Shown piece by piece: positions 8,237-22,512 of a DNA stretch of 64,000 bases. A program made the translations under genes and the position numbers. The first letter of the stretch is position 1. The number at the start of each line of letters is the position of its first letter. Source of the stretch: Bacillus zhangzhouensis. Its GTDB lineage: Bacteria > Bacillota > Bacilli > Bacillales > Bacillaceae. Location: NCBI RefSeq assembly GCF_000715205.1, contig NZ_JOTP01000001.1, positions 62,001-126,000 of the forward strand, read 5' to 3'. The notes under the pieces were generated by a model. The model was not told the DNA's origin. It was given only the letters and a program-made list of their open reading frames with translations, and ran no database searches.

Positions 8237-9535
8237 ATGAGCCTTAAACTGCAACAAGAACAGGTATTAAAGCAGGTGCTCACACAAGAACTCAGGCAGG
8301 CCATTACACTGCTGCAATTGAATTGCGCAGAGCTGGGCGAGTATCTTGACCAGTTAGCGCTTGAGAACCCTCTGATTGAGCGGAAAGACACGGACAGCTA
8401 TCAACCAGTTTATCATAAAAGATCACAAGATCGAATGACAGAGCCGTATCGTACGCATCAAAAAGAAAGCCTGCAAATGGTTTTGAAAAGACAGGCAATC
8501 GATTTCACCTTAAATGAAAAGCATCAAAGAATCTTTCACTTTATGATTGAGTCCATTGATTCAAATGGCTATTTAAATGAACCGGTTGATGCAATGGCCG
8601 CTGTTTTAGACGTTTCAGCGGAAGAAGTAGAAGCCGTTCTTCATCAGCTTCAATCATTAGAGCCTGCCGGTATTGGCGCAAGATCATTGCAAGAGTGCAT
8701 CCTGCTTCAGCTCAGAAGAAAAAGGGAGCGCTGGTATGAAGCTGAATTGATCATCGAAGAGCATTTTTTTCTTTTTGCAAGGAAGGCTTGGAAAGAGATT
8801 GCGGCGAAAACAGGCATTTCAATGAAAACACTTCAAGCGATACAAGATGAGGTCTCACTGCTTGAACCAAGACCTGGCCTTCATTTCTCATCCGAAGAAC
8901 AGCATGTGTATATAGAGCCCGATGTGTATATCACTGTGATGCAGGATCACATCACATTTGAGCTGAATCAGCGTGCTTTTCCTGACGTAGAGATGAATGA
9001 AGGATATTTCGCTATGATTCAAGACCAAAAGCGGCATGAAGCATATGCGTATTTAAAGGAAAAAGAGCAGCAGTACAATTGGCTTGTTCAAGCGTTGAAG
9101 CAGAGAAAACAAACGATGACCCATGTCGTTCGTGAGATTATCTTACATCAGACTGATTTTTTCCTTACAGGCAAACATAAAATGAAACCGCTTACGATGA
9201 AGCGGATAGCAGATATATTGCAAGTACATGAGTCGACAGTCAGCCGGACTGTAAAAGGGAAAATGGTGCAAACCCCTTATGGTTTAATGGAAATGAAGCA
9301 ATTTTTCCAAGCAAAACTAGAAGGACATTCGCTAGAAGAGGCGTCCAGCTACACAGTCAAGACGCACATCGCAGAGCTGATCCAGACGGAAAATAAGAAA
9401 AAACCGTATTCGGATCAGCAAATCATGACTCAGCTTCAGCAAACCTTCGGCATCCGCGTCTCGCGCAGAACCATTGCCAAATATCGTGAACAAATGAATC
9501 TTCCGTCATCCACGCTGCGGAAACGCTATGATTAA
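8237..9535 (+). CDS. sigL: RNA polymerase sigma-54 factor SigL
   Basis: 432 residues. N-terminal glutamine-rich activator-interacting region (LKLQQEQVLKQVLTQELRQ), central core-binding region, and C-terminal DNA-binding region ending in an RpoN-box-like SRRTIAKYREQMNLPSS that reads the -24 element. Directs transcription only with an AAA+ activator such as RocR, encoded 1 kb downstream. The single clear sigma-54 promoter found here (12045-12060) precedes rocD. In B. subtilis sigL is followed by lutP then lutR; here lutR follows directly. Confidence 0.95.
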   Translation: MSLKLQQEQVLKQVLTQELRQAITLLQLNCAELGEYLDQLALENPLIERKDTDSYQPVYHKRSQDRMTEPYRTHQKESLQMVLKRQAIDFTLNEKHQRIFHFMIESIDSNGYLNEPVDAMAAVLDVSAEEVEAVLHQLQSLEPAGIGARSLQECILLQLRRKRERWYEAELIIEEHFFLFARKAWKEIAAKTGISMKTLQAIQDEVSLLEPRPGLHFSSEEQHVYIEPDVYITVMQDHITFELNQRAFPDVEMNEGYFAMIQDQKRHEAYAYLKEKEQQYNWLVQALKQRKQTMTHVVREIILHQTDFFLTGKHKMKPLTMKRIADILQVHESTVSRTVKGKMVQTPYGLMEMKQFFQAKLEGHSLEEASSYTVKTHIAELIQTENKKKPYSDQQIMTQLQQTFGIRVSRRTIAKYREQMNLPSSTLRKRYD

Positions 9536-9538
9536 AAA

Positions 9539-9576
9539 GGAGCACATGCTAGAAAAATGGCATGTGCTCCTTTTTT
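9539..9576 (+). terminator. sigL terminator
   Basis: GGAGCACATGC pairs perfectly with GCATGTGCTCC, followed by six T. Confidence 0.9.
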
Positions 9577-9706
9577 GCTGAGAGGAAGGCAGCCCGAAGA
9601 TTTCTTGAAAATTGAGGAGGGGAGACGTGTGATCGGAAATTTTGGGGTAAAGTATATATAGGGCATGAGCCGATAAGGATTGACAACAGTGATGAGGTGA
9701 GACCAA

Positions 9707-10444
9707 TTGAAATATAAACAAATCAAACCAAAAAAAATATATGAAGAAATTGCGGATGCATTAGTTGAATCCATTCGTACAGGTGAGCTTCTTCCTGGGG
9801 AGAAATTAGATTCGGTTCAAGCGCTCTCTGAAAACTTTCAAGTCAGCCGTTCTGCTGTGAGAGAGGCGCTATCCGCTCTGAAAGCGATCGGATTAATAGA
9901 AATGAAGCAAGGGGAAGGCACCTATGTGAAGCAGTTCGATCCTGATCAACTCACATTTAGTTTATCTCCCGCATTTTTGATGAAGCAGCATGATGTAGTG
10001 CAGCTCCTTGAAGTAAGGTCAATCATTGAAACGGGTGTTGTCAAAAAGGCGGCGCTGCTTCGAACAGACGATGACCTCCATCACCTGCGTGATGCTCTCG
10101 AACAAATGAAGCTGGCAGAAGCGCATGAAGAAATTGGTGAAGAGGCAGACCTCACATTCCATCTAGCCTTAGCCAAAGCCTCGCAGAATGATTTACTAAA
10201 GGCATTAATGAATCAGGTCTCAGCATTGTTAGTAGAAACGATGCGTGAAACGAGAAAAGTGGTGTTGTTTTCAAGGAAAGCCTCGATTCGGCAGCTTTAC
10301 AACGAACATGAACAAATTTATCAAGCTGTCGTTGCCAAGCAGCCAGAGGAAGCGGAGAGAGCGATGCTCACACATTTGAAAAATGTAGAAAGACTGCTGA
10401 GTGATGTACTGCAAAAAACGGTAGGACAGTCAGATACAGAGTAA
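9707..10444 (+). CDS. lutR: GntR/FadR-family regulator LutR
   Basis: 245 residues. N-terminal winged helix (IYEEIADALVESIRTGELLPGEKLDS, then SRSAVREALSALKAIGLIEMKQGEGTYV) and C-terminal all-helical FCD ligand domain with metal-binding-type histidines (LTFHLALAKAS, YNEHEQIYQAV). Matches B. subtilis LutR, repressor of the lutABC lactate-utilisation operon. TTG start 6 bp behind AGGTGAG. The lactate permease gene that separates sigL and lutR in B. subtilis is missing, and lutABC are not in the window, so target genes must lie elsewhere. Confidence 0.85.
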   Translation: MKYKQIKPKKIYEEIADALVESIRTGELLPGEKLDSVQALSENFQVSRSAVREALSALKAIGLIEMKQGEGTYVKQFDPDQLTFSLSPAFLMKQHDVVQLLEVRSIIETGVVKKAALLRTDDDLHHLRDALEQMKLAEAHEEIGEEADLTFHLALAKASQNDLLKALMNQVSALLVETMRETRKVVLFSRKASIRQLYNEHEQIYQAVVAKQPEEAERAMLTHLKNVERLLSDVLQKTVGQSDTE

Positions 10445-10477
10445 GCTGTGCCGAATGAGGGCACAGCTCTATTATTG
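10444..10477. terminator. Convergent terminator lutR / rocR
   Basis: AGCTGTGCC and GGCACAGCT stem followed by CTATTATT; lies between two genes ending towards each other. Confidence 0.7.
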
Positions 10478-11914
10478 ACGAGAAATATGTAGCTTTTTCA
10501 TTCGATATTGCAGACTTTGCCTGCTCATGCCCAAAATCTTTGCAGTCTGTGAAATATTGTCGTCCATTTTTTCTAAGTAATGGACGATGTATTGTTTTTC
10601 AAATTGCTCCATTTGGGTTTGAAAATCAGTCGTATGTTCTGGACTTGTGTAGACAAATGTGTCAGCTGCCGCTGTTTTTTGCAATGGATTCGCCTGCAAT
10701 TGTGCAGCAGGACGACCTTCCCCATGCTTGAACCGGAAATGATAGGGAAGGTGATGCAAGCTTAAGTAAGCTTCATCCATCATCATATTCATCCCCGCCT
10801 CAATCACATGCTCCAGCTCTCTTACATTGCCTGGCCAATCATAGGCTTGAAAAAGGGCAAGCACCTCTTCGTCAGCCGCCTTCACATTCATTTGAAACAG
10901 CTCATTATATTTTTGAATAAAATGACTGACAAACGTAGGAATGTCTTCTTTTCGCTCAGAAAGTGGCGGGATAAATAAGGTGACGATGCCTAATCGATAA
11001 AATAAATCTTTTCGCATGCGTCCACCTGCGATCGCATCTACAGGGTCCTCATTCATATTAGCAATGACTCTTACATCAACGGCGATTTCTTTTGTGCTGC
11101 CTAACCTTCTCACACTTTTCTCCTGCAATACGCGCAGTAGTTTCGCTTGAAGAGCAGGATTTAAGGAATTGATCTCATCTAAAAGCAGTGTCCCTCCCTG
11201 TGCCTGTTCGAATAAACCGGGCTGATCCGTTGCACCTGTAAAAGCACCTTTTTGCGTACCGAAAAGCAGGCTTTCAATGAGGTTATCAGGCAGTGCCGCA
11301 CAATTCTGGGTAATAAATGGTCCAGATGAACGGCTGCTGCCGTTATGAATGCTTTGAGCAAAGAGTTCTTTTCCTGTCCCTGTTTCACCAACTATGAGCA
11401 CATAGGAAGAGGTGCGTGTAGCTCGCTTCGCATGCTCAATCACTTCTGAAAATACAGGGCTTTTTCCAATGATTGAATCAAATGTAAAGCGTGTGTTACC
11501 TTTTTTCTTCATATTGTGGTGAATCAGCCGTTCCAGCTTGGTCACATCATTCGAAATTTCAACCGCTCCTTGAATGAGACCGTCTCGAACGAGCGGATAT
11601 GTATGGTTAATCGTTGTGATTTCTTTTCCGTTGTAATTATGATACGTCTGTTTTGCATGAACGGTTTGTTTTCCGATACGCAGCGCTTGGACAAGTGTAC
11701 TGTGCATCTCGTCTTGAAAGGCGAAGAAGTCGAGTACATTTTTATGGAGGACATCAGAGCGTTTCAAAGATTCAATTTCCATCATTTTTTTATTATAAAC
11801 AACAGTATTGCCATTCTCGTCAATGGCGTGAACCCCGACATCAATTAAATCGAGCATTTGTTTATACAGATCAATCTCATTTTCCAGCTTTGCGGCATGA
11901 TGATCTTTTTTCAC
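10472..11914 (-). CDS. rocR: Sigma-54-dependent activator RocR
   Basis: 480-residue activator of arginine/ornithine catabolism. Order: N-terminal PAS domain (IDVGVHAIDENGNTVVYN), central AAA+ domain with Walker A GETGTGKE, the sigma-54-contacting GAFTGA loop, Walker B GGTLLLDEI and arginine-finger region, then a C-terminal Fis-type helix-turn-helix (QTAKILGMSRQSLQYRMKKL). Very similar to B. subtilis RocR, which responds to ornithine or citrulline. GTG at 11914 with GGAGGT 7 bp upstream is preferred over the GTG at 11923. Transcribed divergently from rocD, its expected target. Confidence 0.92.
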   Translation of the reverse strand: MKKDHHAAKLENEIDLYKQMLDLIDVGVHAIDENGNTVVYNKKMMEIESLKRSDVLHKNVLDFFAFQDEMHSTLVQALRIGKQTVHAKQTYHNYNGKEITTINHTYPLVRDGLIQGAVEISNDVTKLERLIHHNMKKKGNTRFTFDSIIGKSPVFSEVIEHAKRATRTSSYVLIVGETGTGKELFAQSIHNGSSRSSGPFITQNCAALPDNLIESLLFGTQKGAFTGATDQPGLFEQAQGGTLLLDEINSLNPALQAKLLRVLQEKSVRRLGSTKEIAVDVRVIANMNEDPVDAIAGGRMRKDLFYRLGIVTLFIPPLSERKEDIPTFVSHFIQKYNELFQMNVKAADEEVLALFQAYDWPGNVRELEHVIEAGMNMMMDEAYLSLHHLPYHFRFKHGEGRPAAQLQANPLQKTAAADTFVYTSPEHTTDFQTQMEQFEKQYIVHYLEKMDDNISQTAKILGMSRQSLQYRMKKLHISRQ

Positions 11915-11947
11915 TTGCGCCACCTCCAGACCTTAACTCCATTTTAC

Positions 11948-12004
11948 ATGAAAAATTTTGCGGTTTCCTCTAAAAAATTCGGCATATGCAAAAATATTTT
12001 GCGT
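11948..12004. promoter_or_regulatory. RocR upstream activating sites
   Basis: ATGCAAAAATATTTTGCGT (11986-12004) is an almost perfect inverted repeat with arms ATGCAAAA and TTTTGCGT, like RocR sites in B. subtilis. A weaker relative, with GAAAAATTTTGCG, lies 40 bp upstream (11950-11962). Placed about 45 to 100 bp upstream of the -24/-12 element, suited to an activator acting by looping. Confidence 0.75.
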
Positions 12005-12044
12005 GAGAAATCTGATCAAACCTAATGATGAAGCGATCAGAAAG

Positions 12045-12060
12045 TTGGCACGATCCTTGC
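12045..12060 (+). promoter_or_regulatory. Sigma-54 (-24/-12) promoter of rocD
   Basis: TTGGCACGATCCTTGC: GG at 12047-12048 and GC at 12059-12060 with the required 10 bp between, matching TGGCAC-N5-TTGC exactly. Transcription should begin around 12072, about 50 bp before the rocD ATG. Confidence 0.93.
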
Positions 12061-12123
12061 ATAACATATGAGTGAAGATGAACCGAGTGAAAAGAAGCAA
12101 GCTTATAGAAGGAGGATCATACA

Positions 12124-13317
12124 ATGACACAGACAAATGAATTGATTCAACAAACAGAGCAATACGGTGCGGCAAACTACCATCCGCTGCCAATTGTCAT
12201 TTCAGAGGCTGAGGGAGTTTGGGTGACTGACCCTGAAGGCAATCGATACATGGATATGCTGAGTGCTTATTCCGCAGTGAACCAAGGACATCGCCATCCC
12301 CGCATTATTGATGCGCTCAAAAAACAGGCAGACCGCGTGACGCTCACCTCGAGAGCCTTTCATAATGATCAGCTTGGTCCTTGGTATGAGAAAATTTGCA
12401 AACTAACAAATAAAGACATGGCACTGCCGATGAATACAGGAGCGGAGGCTGTGGAGACGGCTGTAAAAGCAGCGAGACGCTGGGGATATGACGTCAAAGG
12501 AATCGAAGAGAATCGTGCGGAAATCATAGCTTGTGTCGGAAATTTTCATGGCCGAACGATGACGGCTGTGTCTCTTTCTTCTGAAGCAGAATATCAAAGA
12601 GGTTTCGGGCCGATGCTTCCGGGGATCAAGCTGATTTCTTACGGAGATATTGAGGCGTTACGTGAAGCCATTACGCCACAAACAGCGGCTTTTCTCATTG
12701 AGCCGATTCAAGGGGAAGCGGGCATTGTCATGCCGCCAGATGGCTTCTTGAAAGAAGCGAAGGCGCTATGTGAAAAGGAAAATGTATTATTCATTGCAGA
12801 TGAAATTCAAGTGGGATTAGCGCGGACAGGCAAGATGTTTGCCTGCGACTGGGAGGAAATTGAGCCTGACATGCTGATCCTCGGCAAAGCATTAGGAGGC
12901 GGCGTATTCCCAATCTCATGTGTGGTGGCAAACCGCGATATTTTAGGCGTATTTAACCCCGGGTCTCATGGGTCTACCTTTGGTGGAAATCCTCTTGCAT
13001 GTGCGGTGTCGCTTGCTGCACTGGATGTCTTAATCGACGAGAAGCTTGCAGAGCGTTCCATGGAGCTTGGCGAATACTTAAAAGACAAACTGTCACGCAT
13101 TCAAAGCCCTGTCATTCAGGAAGTACGCGGACGCGGGTTATTTATTGGTATGGAGCTGACAGAGGCAGCTAGACCCTATTGTGAGAAGCTCAAACAAGCA
13201 GGACTGTTATGTAAAGAAACCCATGAGACAGTCATCCGATTTGCACCGCCGCTTACCATTTCAAAAGAAGATTTAGACTGGGCGATCGGTCATATTGAAG
13301 CATTATTTCAAGCATAA
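12124..13317 (+). CDS. rocD: Ornithine aminotransferase RocD
   Basis: 397-residue class-III PLP aminotransferase converting ornithine and 2-oxoglutarate to glutamate-5-semialdehyde and glutamate in arginine breakdown. Seen: [53 protein letters not shown], and the PLP lysine in [12 protein letters not shown] start behind AGAAGGAGG. Expressed from the sigma-54 promoter with RocR upstream; a terminator-like hairpin separates it from rocE. Length equals that of the B. subtilis enzyme within a few residues. Confidence 0.93.
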   Translation: MTQTNELIQQTEQYGAANYHPLPIVISEAEGVWVTDPEGNRYMDMLSAYSAVNQGHRHPRIIDALKKQADRVTLTSRAFHNDQLGPWYEKICKLTNKDMALPMNTGAEAVETAVKAARRWGYDVKGIEENRAEIIACVGNFHGRTMTAVSLSSEAEYQRGFGPMLPGIKLISYGDIEALREAITPQTAAFLIEPIQGEAGIVMPPDGFLKEAKALCEKENVLFIADEIQVGLARTGKMFACDWEEIEPDMLILGKALGGGVFPISCVVANRDILGVFNPGSHGSTFGGNPLACAVSLAALDVLIDEKLAERSMELGEYLKDKLSRIQSPVIQEVRGRGLFIGMELTEAARPYCEKLKQAGLLCKETHETVIRFAPPLTISKEDLDWAIGHIEALFQA

Positions 13318-13322
13318 ATGTA

Positions 13323-13358
13323 AAAGGGAGAAGCCTTCAAATTCTCCCTTTCTCTTTC
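13323..13358 (+). terminator. Hairpin between rocD and rocE
   Basis: AAAGGGAGAA pairs with TTCTCCCTTT, then CTCTTTC. No -24/-12 element is seen before rocE, so partial read-through from rocD is the likeliest way rocE is expressed. Confidence 0.6.
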
Positions 13359-13418
13359 AACGAGCGGCGAATTTTGTCAAAGGATGATGAATAGAAGAGT
13401 GAAAGTGGGGAAGCGGAT

Positions 13419-14840
13419 TTGAAGCAAGATCAGCATAATGAACTAGAGCGTTCCATGAAAAGCAGACATCTCTTTATGATTGCCTTAGGCGGCGTCATTG
13501 GTACAGGTCTTTTCCTTGGGTCAGGACTCATTATCCACCAGGCAGGGCCCGGGGGAGCCATTCTTTCGTTTATCATTGGCGGACTATTAATGTATTTGGT
13601 GATGCTGTGTCTCGGTGAATTAGCAGTGGCAATGCCAACAGCCGGTTCCTTTCAAGAGTATGCGACGAAATATATTGGTCCGTCCACAGGCTTTATGATC
13701 GGCTGGCTTTATTGGTTTAGTTGGGCGTGTACGATTGGACTTGAGTTTACGTCGGCAGGTATTTTACTCCAAAGGTGGTTCCCAGATATCCCTGTTTGGC
13801 TTTGGTGCCTTGCATTTAGTGTGATTTTATTTGCCATTAATGCCATCTCAGCACGCAGCTTCGCTGAAACGGAGTTTTGGTTTTCGGCCATCAAGGTCGC
13901 TGCCATCTTATTGTTCATTATCATTGGATTTGGCGCAATTTTCGGAATGATTCATCTAAAAGATGGAGAACCAGCCCCTCTATTTCGTCATTTGACGGAT
14001 CATGGCGGACTTTTTCCTAATGGTGTTTTTGCTATTTTATTAACCATGGTCACGGTCAATTTCTCCTTTCAAGGAACAGAGCTTGTAGGGATCGCAGCAG
14101 GAGAGAGTGAAAGCCCTGAAAAAACATTGCCTCGATCCATACGGAATATTATTTGGAGAACGATGGTCTTTTTCGTCTTATCCATTGCGGTTCTTGCCGC
14201 ACTTCTTCCTTGGCAGACAGCAGGTTCTATTGATAGCCCGTTTGTTGTTGTGCTGGACAAGGTCGGCATACCATACGCCGCAGACATCATGAATTTTATT
14301 ATCATCACAGCCGTCTTATCTGTAGCGAACTCTGGATTATACGCATCATCACGTATGCTTTGGGCGCTTTCTAAAGATGGAAAAGGCCCTGCCTTTACGA
14401 AAAGGTTGTCCAAGCGTAAAATTCCGATCAACGCACTATTGGTAACAATGGGGGTATCGGCTCTATCTCTGCTCACAAGTGTTGTGGCACCAAAAACGGT
14501 CTATGTTTGGCTTATATCGATTTCTGGTATGGTCCTTGTGGTTGTCTGGATGTCGATTTGTTTATCTCAGTATTTCTTTAGAAGACACTTCACAAAAGAG
14601 GGCGGAGATGTAAAGGATCTCGTCTTCCGTACACCACTATATCCATTTGTGCCATTGGCAGGCTTTATCGCATTTGGCATCGTCCTCATCAGTTTATTCT
14701 TTATTGAGGATCAGCGAATTGGTCTTTATTGCGGTATTCCGTTCATGGCCGCCTGCTACATCATTTATTATCTCAAAATCAAACCGAAGGAAGATGCGAA
14801 ACGGTTGGCCGAAGAGGAAGGGTCGATATCTAAAACATAA
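13419..14840 (+). CDS. rocE: Amino-acid permease RocE
   Basis: 473 residues, amino acid-polyamine-cation superfamily with about 12 membrane segments. N-terminal KSRHLFMIALGGVIGTGLFLGSG is the substrate-site helix of this family, and FQGTELVGIAAGESESPEKTLPRSI sits in the middle as in RocE/RocC proteins. Likely takes up arginine and/or ornithine for the RocD pathway. TTG start 8 bp behind GTGGGG. Third member of the roc cluster; rocF (arginase), which follows rocE in B. subtilis, is absent here, and cggR comes next. Confidence 0.85.
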   Translation: MKQDQHNELERSMKSRHLFMIALGGVIGTGLFLGSGLIIHQAGPGGAILSFIIGGLLMYLVMLCLGELAVAMPTAGSFQEYATKYIGPSTGFMIGWLYWFSWACTIGLEFTSAGILLQRWFPDIPVWLWCLAFSVILFAINAISARSFAETEFWFSAIKVAAILLFIIIGFGAIFGMIHLKDGEPAPLFRHLTDHGGLFPNGVFAILLTMVTVNFSFQGTELVGIAAGESESPEKTLPRSIRNIIWRTMVFFVLSIAVLAALLPWQTAGSIDSPFVVVLDKVGIPYAADIMNFIIITAVLSVANSGLYASSRMLWALSKDGKGPAFTKRLSKRKIPINALLVTMGVSALSLLTSVVAPKTVYVWLISISGMVLVVVWMSICLSQYFFRRHFTKEGGDVKDLVFRTPLYPFVPLAGFIAFGIVLISLFFIEDQRIGLYCGIPFMAACYIIYYLKIKPKEDAKRLAEEEGSISKT

Positions 14841-14870
14841 GCAGGCTGATGCATCAGCCTGCACCTTTTC
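14841..14870 (+). terminator. rocE terminator
   Basis: GCAGGCTGA and TCAGCCTGC with a four-base loop, followed by ACCTTTTC. Confidence 0.75.
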
Positions 14871-14987
14871 AATGACAAATTCATTATATATAGGAGAAAA
14901 ATAAATATTTTCATTGTAAGAACCTTGATGACAAGCAGGTTATCGGTGAAAATGTGTCTATTTTTTGTCTAAATGTGTTTGTAAGAG

Positions 14988-15016
14988 TTGAAAATGCAAG
15001 ATGATCCTGTTAAAAT
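14988..15016 (+). promoter_or_regulatory. cggR-gapA promoter
   Basis: TTGAAA (14988-14993), 17 bp, TAAAAT (15011-15016); the CggR operator lies about 40 bp downstream, inside the transcribed leader. Confidence 0.75.
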
Positions 15017-15054
15017 AATTAAAGAAAGCAGGGATTGATTTTTTTTGGCTGTGG

Positions 15055-15090
15055 CGGGACGTTTTTTGTCACAGTGGGACGTTTTGAGTC
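15055..15090 (+). promoter_or_regulatory. CggR operator
   Basis: Two direct half-sites: CGGGAC-N6-TGTC (15055-15070) and TGGGAC-N6-AGTC (15075-15090), separated by 4 bp. Layout is the same as the B. subtilis operator, bound by tetrameric CggR until fructose-1,6-bisphosphate releases it. Confidence 0.9.
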
Positions 15091-15117
15091 CAACGTGAAA
15101 AGAAAGGGTCGTTAGCC

Positions 15118-16155
15118 ATGAATCGTTTATTGGAAGCTCAAAAAAAATTATTGCCAGATCTTCTCATAGTGATGCAAAAACGCTACGACATTTTGCAGTA
15201 CATCAGGTTAGCTGAACCAATTGGCCGCAGAAGTCTTGCGACGAGTCTTGGACTCAGTGAGCGCATCTTAAGGGCTGAAGTTCAGTTCTTAAAAGAACAA
15301 AACCTGCTGGATGTCAAAACGAGCGGTATGATGCTGACAAGTGAAGGTCATGCTTTGCTAGACATGCTAGAAGGAATGATGAAGGACGTTTTAGGTTTAA
15401 CCTATTTGGAAAATACATTAATGAGGAAGTTAGGCCTAGAAGAAGTGATCATCGTTTCTGGTAACAGTGATGAATCCCCGTGGGTGAAGCAAGAAATGGG
15501 AAGAGCTGCTGTCCAATGTATGAAAAAAAGGTTTACTGGAAATAATATCGTCGCCGTCACTGGCGGAACGACGATGGAAGCCGTTGCCGAAATGATGACC
15601 CCTGATACCAAAAATCGCGACATGATGTTTGTCCCTGCGAGAGGCGGTCTTGGGGAAAATGTGAAAAATCAGGCAAACACCATTTGTGCCCACATGGCTG
15701 AAAAAGCTTCCGGTACTTACAAGCTGCTGTTTGTTCCAGGACAGCTATCAGAAGGTGCTTACTCTTCAATTATCGAAGAGCCATCAGTCAAAGAAGTGCT
15801 TCAAACGATTAAATCATCTACGATGCTCATTCATGGAATCGGTGAAGCAAAAACAATGGCGATGAGACGAAACACACCAGCTGATGATTTAAAAAAGATT
15901 GATGAGCATGACGCAGTGACCGAGGCCTTTGGCTATTACTTTAATCGTGATGGTGAGGTCGTACACAAAGTTCACTCCGTCGGCATGCAGCTAGATGATC
16001 TAGAAAACATTCCACATATCATTGCTGTTGCAGGTGGATCATCAAAGGCAGGGGCCATTGAAGCTTATTTCAAAAAACCCCGCCGAACGGTTCTTGTCAC
16101 AGACGAAGGAGCCGCAAAAGAGTTATTAAGGGAGTCAATTGATCCCTCAATATAA
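15118..16155 (+). CDS. cggR: Central glycolytic genes regulator CggR
   Basis: 345-residue SorC/DeoR-type repressor of the gapA operon. N-terminal winged helix (RRSLATSLGLSERILRAEVQFLKEQNLLDV, residues 38-67) is joined to a sugar-phosphate-isomerase-like effector domain from about residue 90; TGGTTMEAVAEMM and FVPARGGLGENVKNQAN are typical of the fructose-1,6-bisphosphate site. First gene of the glycolytic cluster, with its own operator in the leader. The RBS (AAAGGGTCG) is weak, fitting the low CggR level relative to GapA. Confidence 0.93.
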   Translation: MNRLLEAQKKLLPDLLIVMQKRYDILQYIRLAEPIGRRSLATSLGLSERILRAEVQFLKEQNLLDVKTSGMMLTSEGHALLDMLEGMMKDVLGLTYLENTLMRKLGLEEVIIVSGNSDESPWVKQEMGRAAVQCMKKRFTGNNIVAVTGGTTMEAVAEMMTPDTKNRDMMFVPARGGLGENVKNQANTICAHMAEKASGTYKLLFVPGQLSEGAYSSIIEEPSVKEVLQTIKSSTMLIHGIGEAKTMAMRRNTPADDLKKIDEHDAVTEAFGYYFNRDGEVVHKVHSVGMQLDDLENIPHIIAVAGGSSKAGAIEAYFKKPRRTVLVTDEGAAKELLRESIDPSI

Positions 16156-16188
16156 AACATTCTGTTACCTATAAAAGGAGGAAACATC

Positions 16189-17196
16189 ATGGCAGTAAAA
16201 GTCGGTATTAACGGATTTGGACGTATTGGACGTAACGTATTTCGTGCAGCATTAAACAATCCTGAAGTTGAGGTAGTAGCGGTTAACGATCTAACAGACG
16301 CTAACATGCTTGCACACCTTTTACAATATGACTCTGTTCACGGAAAACTAGATGCAAAGGTTTCTGTAGACGGTACAAACTTAGTAGTGAACGGTAAAAC
16401 AATCGAAGTATCAGCTGAGCGTGACCCTGCAAAATTAAGCTGGGGTAAACAAGGCGTAGAAATCGTTGTTGAATCTACTGGGTTCTTCACTAAACGTGCA
16501 GACGCTGCAAAACACTTAGAAGCTGGCGCTAAAAAAGTCATCATCTCTGCTCCTGCTAACGAAGAAGATATCACAATCGTTATGGGTGTAAACGAAGACA
16601 AATATGATGCAGCTAGCCACGATGTTATCTCTAATGCATCTTGTACGACTAACTGCTTAGCTCCATTTGCAAAAGTACTTAACGATAAATTTGGTATCAA
16701 ACGCGGTATGATGACAACTGTTCACTCATACACAAATGACCAGCAAATTCTTGATCTTCCGCACAAAGACTATCGTCGTGCTCGTGCAGCTGCGGAAAAC
16801 ATCATCCCAACTTCTACAGGTGCTGCGAAAGCCGTTTCACTTGTATTGCCTGAACTAAAAGGTAAATTGAACGGTGGCGCAATGCGTGTTCCAACACCTA
16901 ACGTTTCTTTAGTTGATCTTGTTGCTGAATTAAACCAAGATGTAACAGTTGAAGACGTAAATGCAGCACTTAAAGAAGCGGCTGAAGGAGAACTTAACGG
17001 AATCCTTGGCTACAGCGAAGAGCCATTAGTATCTGGTGACTACAATGGTAATGCAAACTCTTCTACAATTGATGCTCTTTCTACAATGGTCATGGAAGGC
17101 AGCATGGTGAAAGTCATCTCTTGGTACGATAACGAGAGTGGATATTCTCACCGCGTAGTTGACCTTGCAGCTTACATTGCAAAACAAGGTCTTTAA
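16189..17196 (+). CDS. gapA: Glyceraldehyde-3-phosphate dehydrogenase GapA
   Basis: 335-residue NAD-dependent glycolytic enzyme. NAD fold [17 protein letters not shown] at the N-terminus, catalytic Cys in [15 protein letters not shown] (about residue 152), catalytic His in [11 protein letters not shown], and C-terminal [15 protein letters not shown]. Strong AAAGGAGG site 8 bp before ATG and highly biased codons (GCA, AAC, GTA) mark high expression. 33 bp after cggR and read from the same promoter; the short cggR-gapA gap is where B. subtilis mRNA is processed. Confidence 0.97.
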   Translation: MAVKVGINGFGRIGRNVFRAALNNPEVEVVAVNDLTDANMLAHLLQYDSVHGKLDAKVSVDGTNLVVNGKTIEVSAERDPAKLSWGKQGVEIVVESTGFFTKRADAAKHLEAGAKKVIISAPANEEDITIVMGVNEDKYDAASHDVISNASCTTNCLAPFAKVLNDKFGIKRGMMTTVHSYTNDQQILDLPHKDYRRARAAAENIIPTSTGAAKAVSLVLPELKGKLNGGAMRVPTPNVSLVDLVAELNQDVTVEDVNAALKEAAEGELNGILGYSEEPLVSGDYNGNANSSTIDALSTMVMEGSMVKVISWYDNESGYSHRVVDLAAYIAKQGL

Positions 17197-17219
17197 TTTC
17201 TCACGCTGAAGGAACTCAC

Positions 17220-17248
17220 TTGGTTCTTTCCTAGAGACACGATATAAT
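17220..17248 (+). promoter_or_regulatory. Promoter upstream of pgk
   Basis: TTGGTT (17220-17225), 17 bp, TATAAT (17243-17248). Gives pgk-tpiA-gpmI-eno expression independent of CggR, as known in B. subtilis. The predicted start is just before the hairpin at 17259, giving a leader of about 155 nt. Confidence 0.65.
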
Positions 17249-17258
17249 GAAGACGGAC

Positions 17259-17292
17259 AAGGGAAGGGGAAGCATCCCTTTCCCTTTTTCTC
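17259..17292 (+). terminator. Terminator-like hairpin after gapA
   Basis: AAGGGAAGGG pairs with CCCTTTCCCTT and is followed by TTTCTC. It would end cggR-gapA transcripts but also lies immediately inside transcripts from the pgk promoter. Confidence 0.7.
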
Positions 17293-17409
17293 TGCTTTTA
17301 TCCGTTCTGCACGATTTCTCGTTTTGATGAGGGCAAAATGGGAAAAGGATAAAGAGAGACTTGTCCAATGCGTAAGGAAACCAGAATAAAGGAGGATCTC
17401 CTGACGAGC

Positions 17410-20913
<3,504 letters not shown>

Positions 20914-20922
20914 CAAAATTGA

Positions 20923-22236
<1,314 letters not shown>

Positions 22237-22247
22237 TGTCAGCAACG

Positions 22248-22292
22248 CGCTGCGTGCCCCTCTTTCATGAGAGCGGGCCGCAGCGTTTTTTT
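22248..22292 (+). terminator. eno terminator
   Basis: CGCTGCG plus GCCC pair with GGGC plus CGCAGCG around a 15-base loop, then seven T. The 220 bp from here to the next start contain no clear promoter; TATCAT at 22482-22487 is the best -10, with a poor -35. Confidence 0.85.
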
Positions 22293-22512
22293 ATGTTGAT
22301 GCAGATCACAAGCTGGCTTCTTCTAGTCAGCTTTGTTTCATTTGTCACATCCTATTTTTGTAAAAAATCATCCTTCTGTCAGAGATGAAGTCAGGAGGAC
22401 CCCAATTTATAAGAAATAGATCATGAAAACTCTACTAAAAATATGAGCTGAAATGAACTTATGCTTTCTGTCAGGGGATGGTATCATTTTACATATATTA
22501 GGGGGTGATGAG

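Noticed and set aside
9630..9650. SigB-like promoter before lutR (GTGTGA-N12-GGGTAA)
   Set aside because: -35 match is only four of six; could be chance.
9648..9676. SigD-like promoter before lutR (TAAA ... GCCGATAA)
   Set aside because: The spacer is 17 bp, against about 15 expected, and nothing about lutR suggests flagellar control.
16338..16700. Long antisense frames over gapA, pgk, tpiA and eno
   Set aside because: Shadows produced by strongly biased codons of highly expressed glycolytic genes.
22453..22512. Upstream ATG extending the small peptide to 109 residues
   Set aside because: No ribosome site for it, while an ideal site precedes the ATG at 22513.
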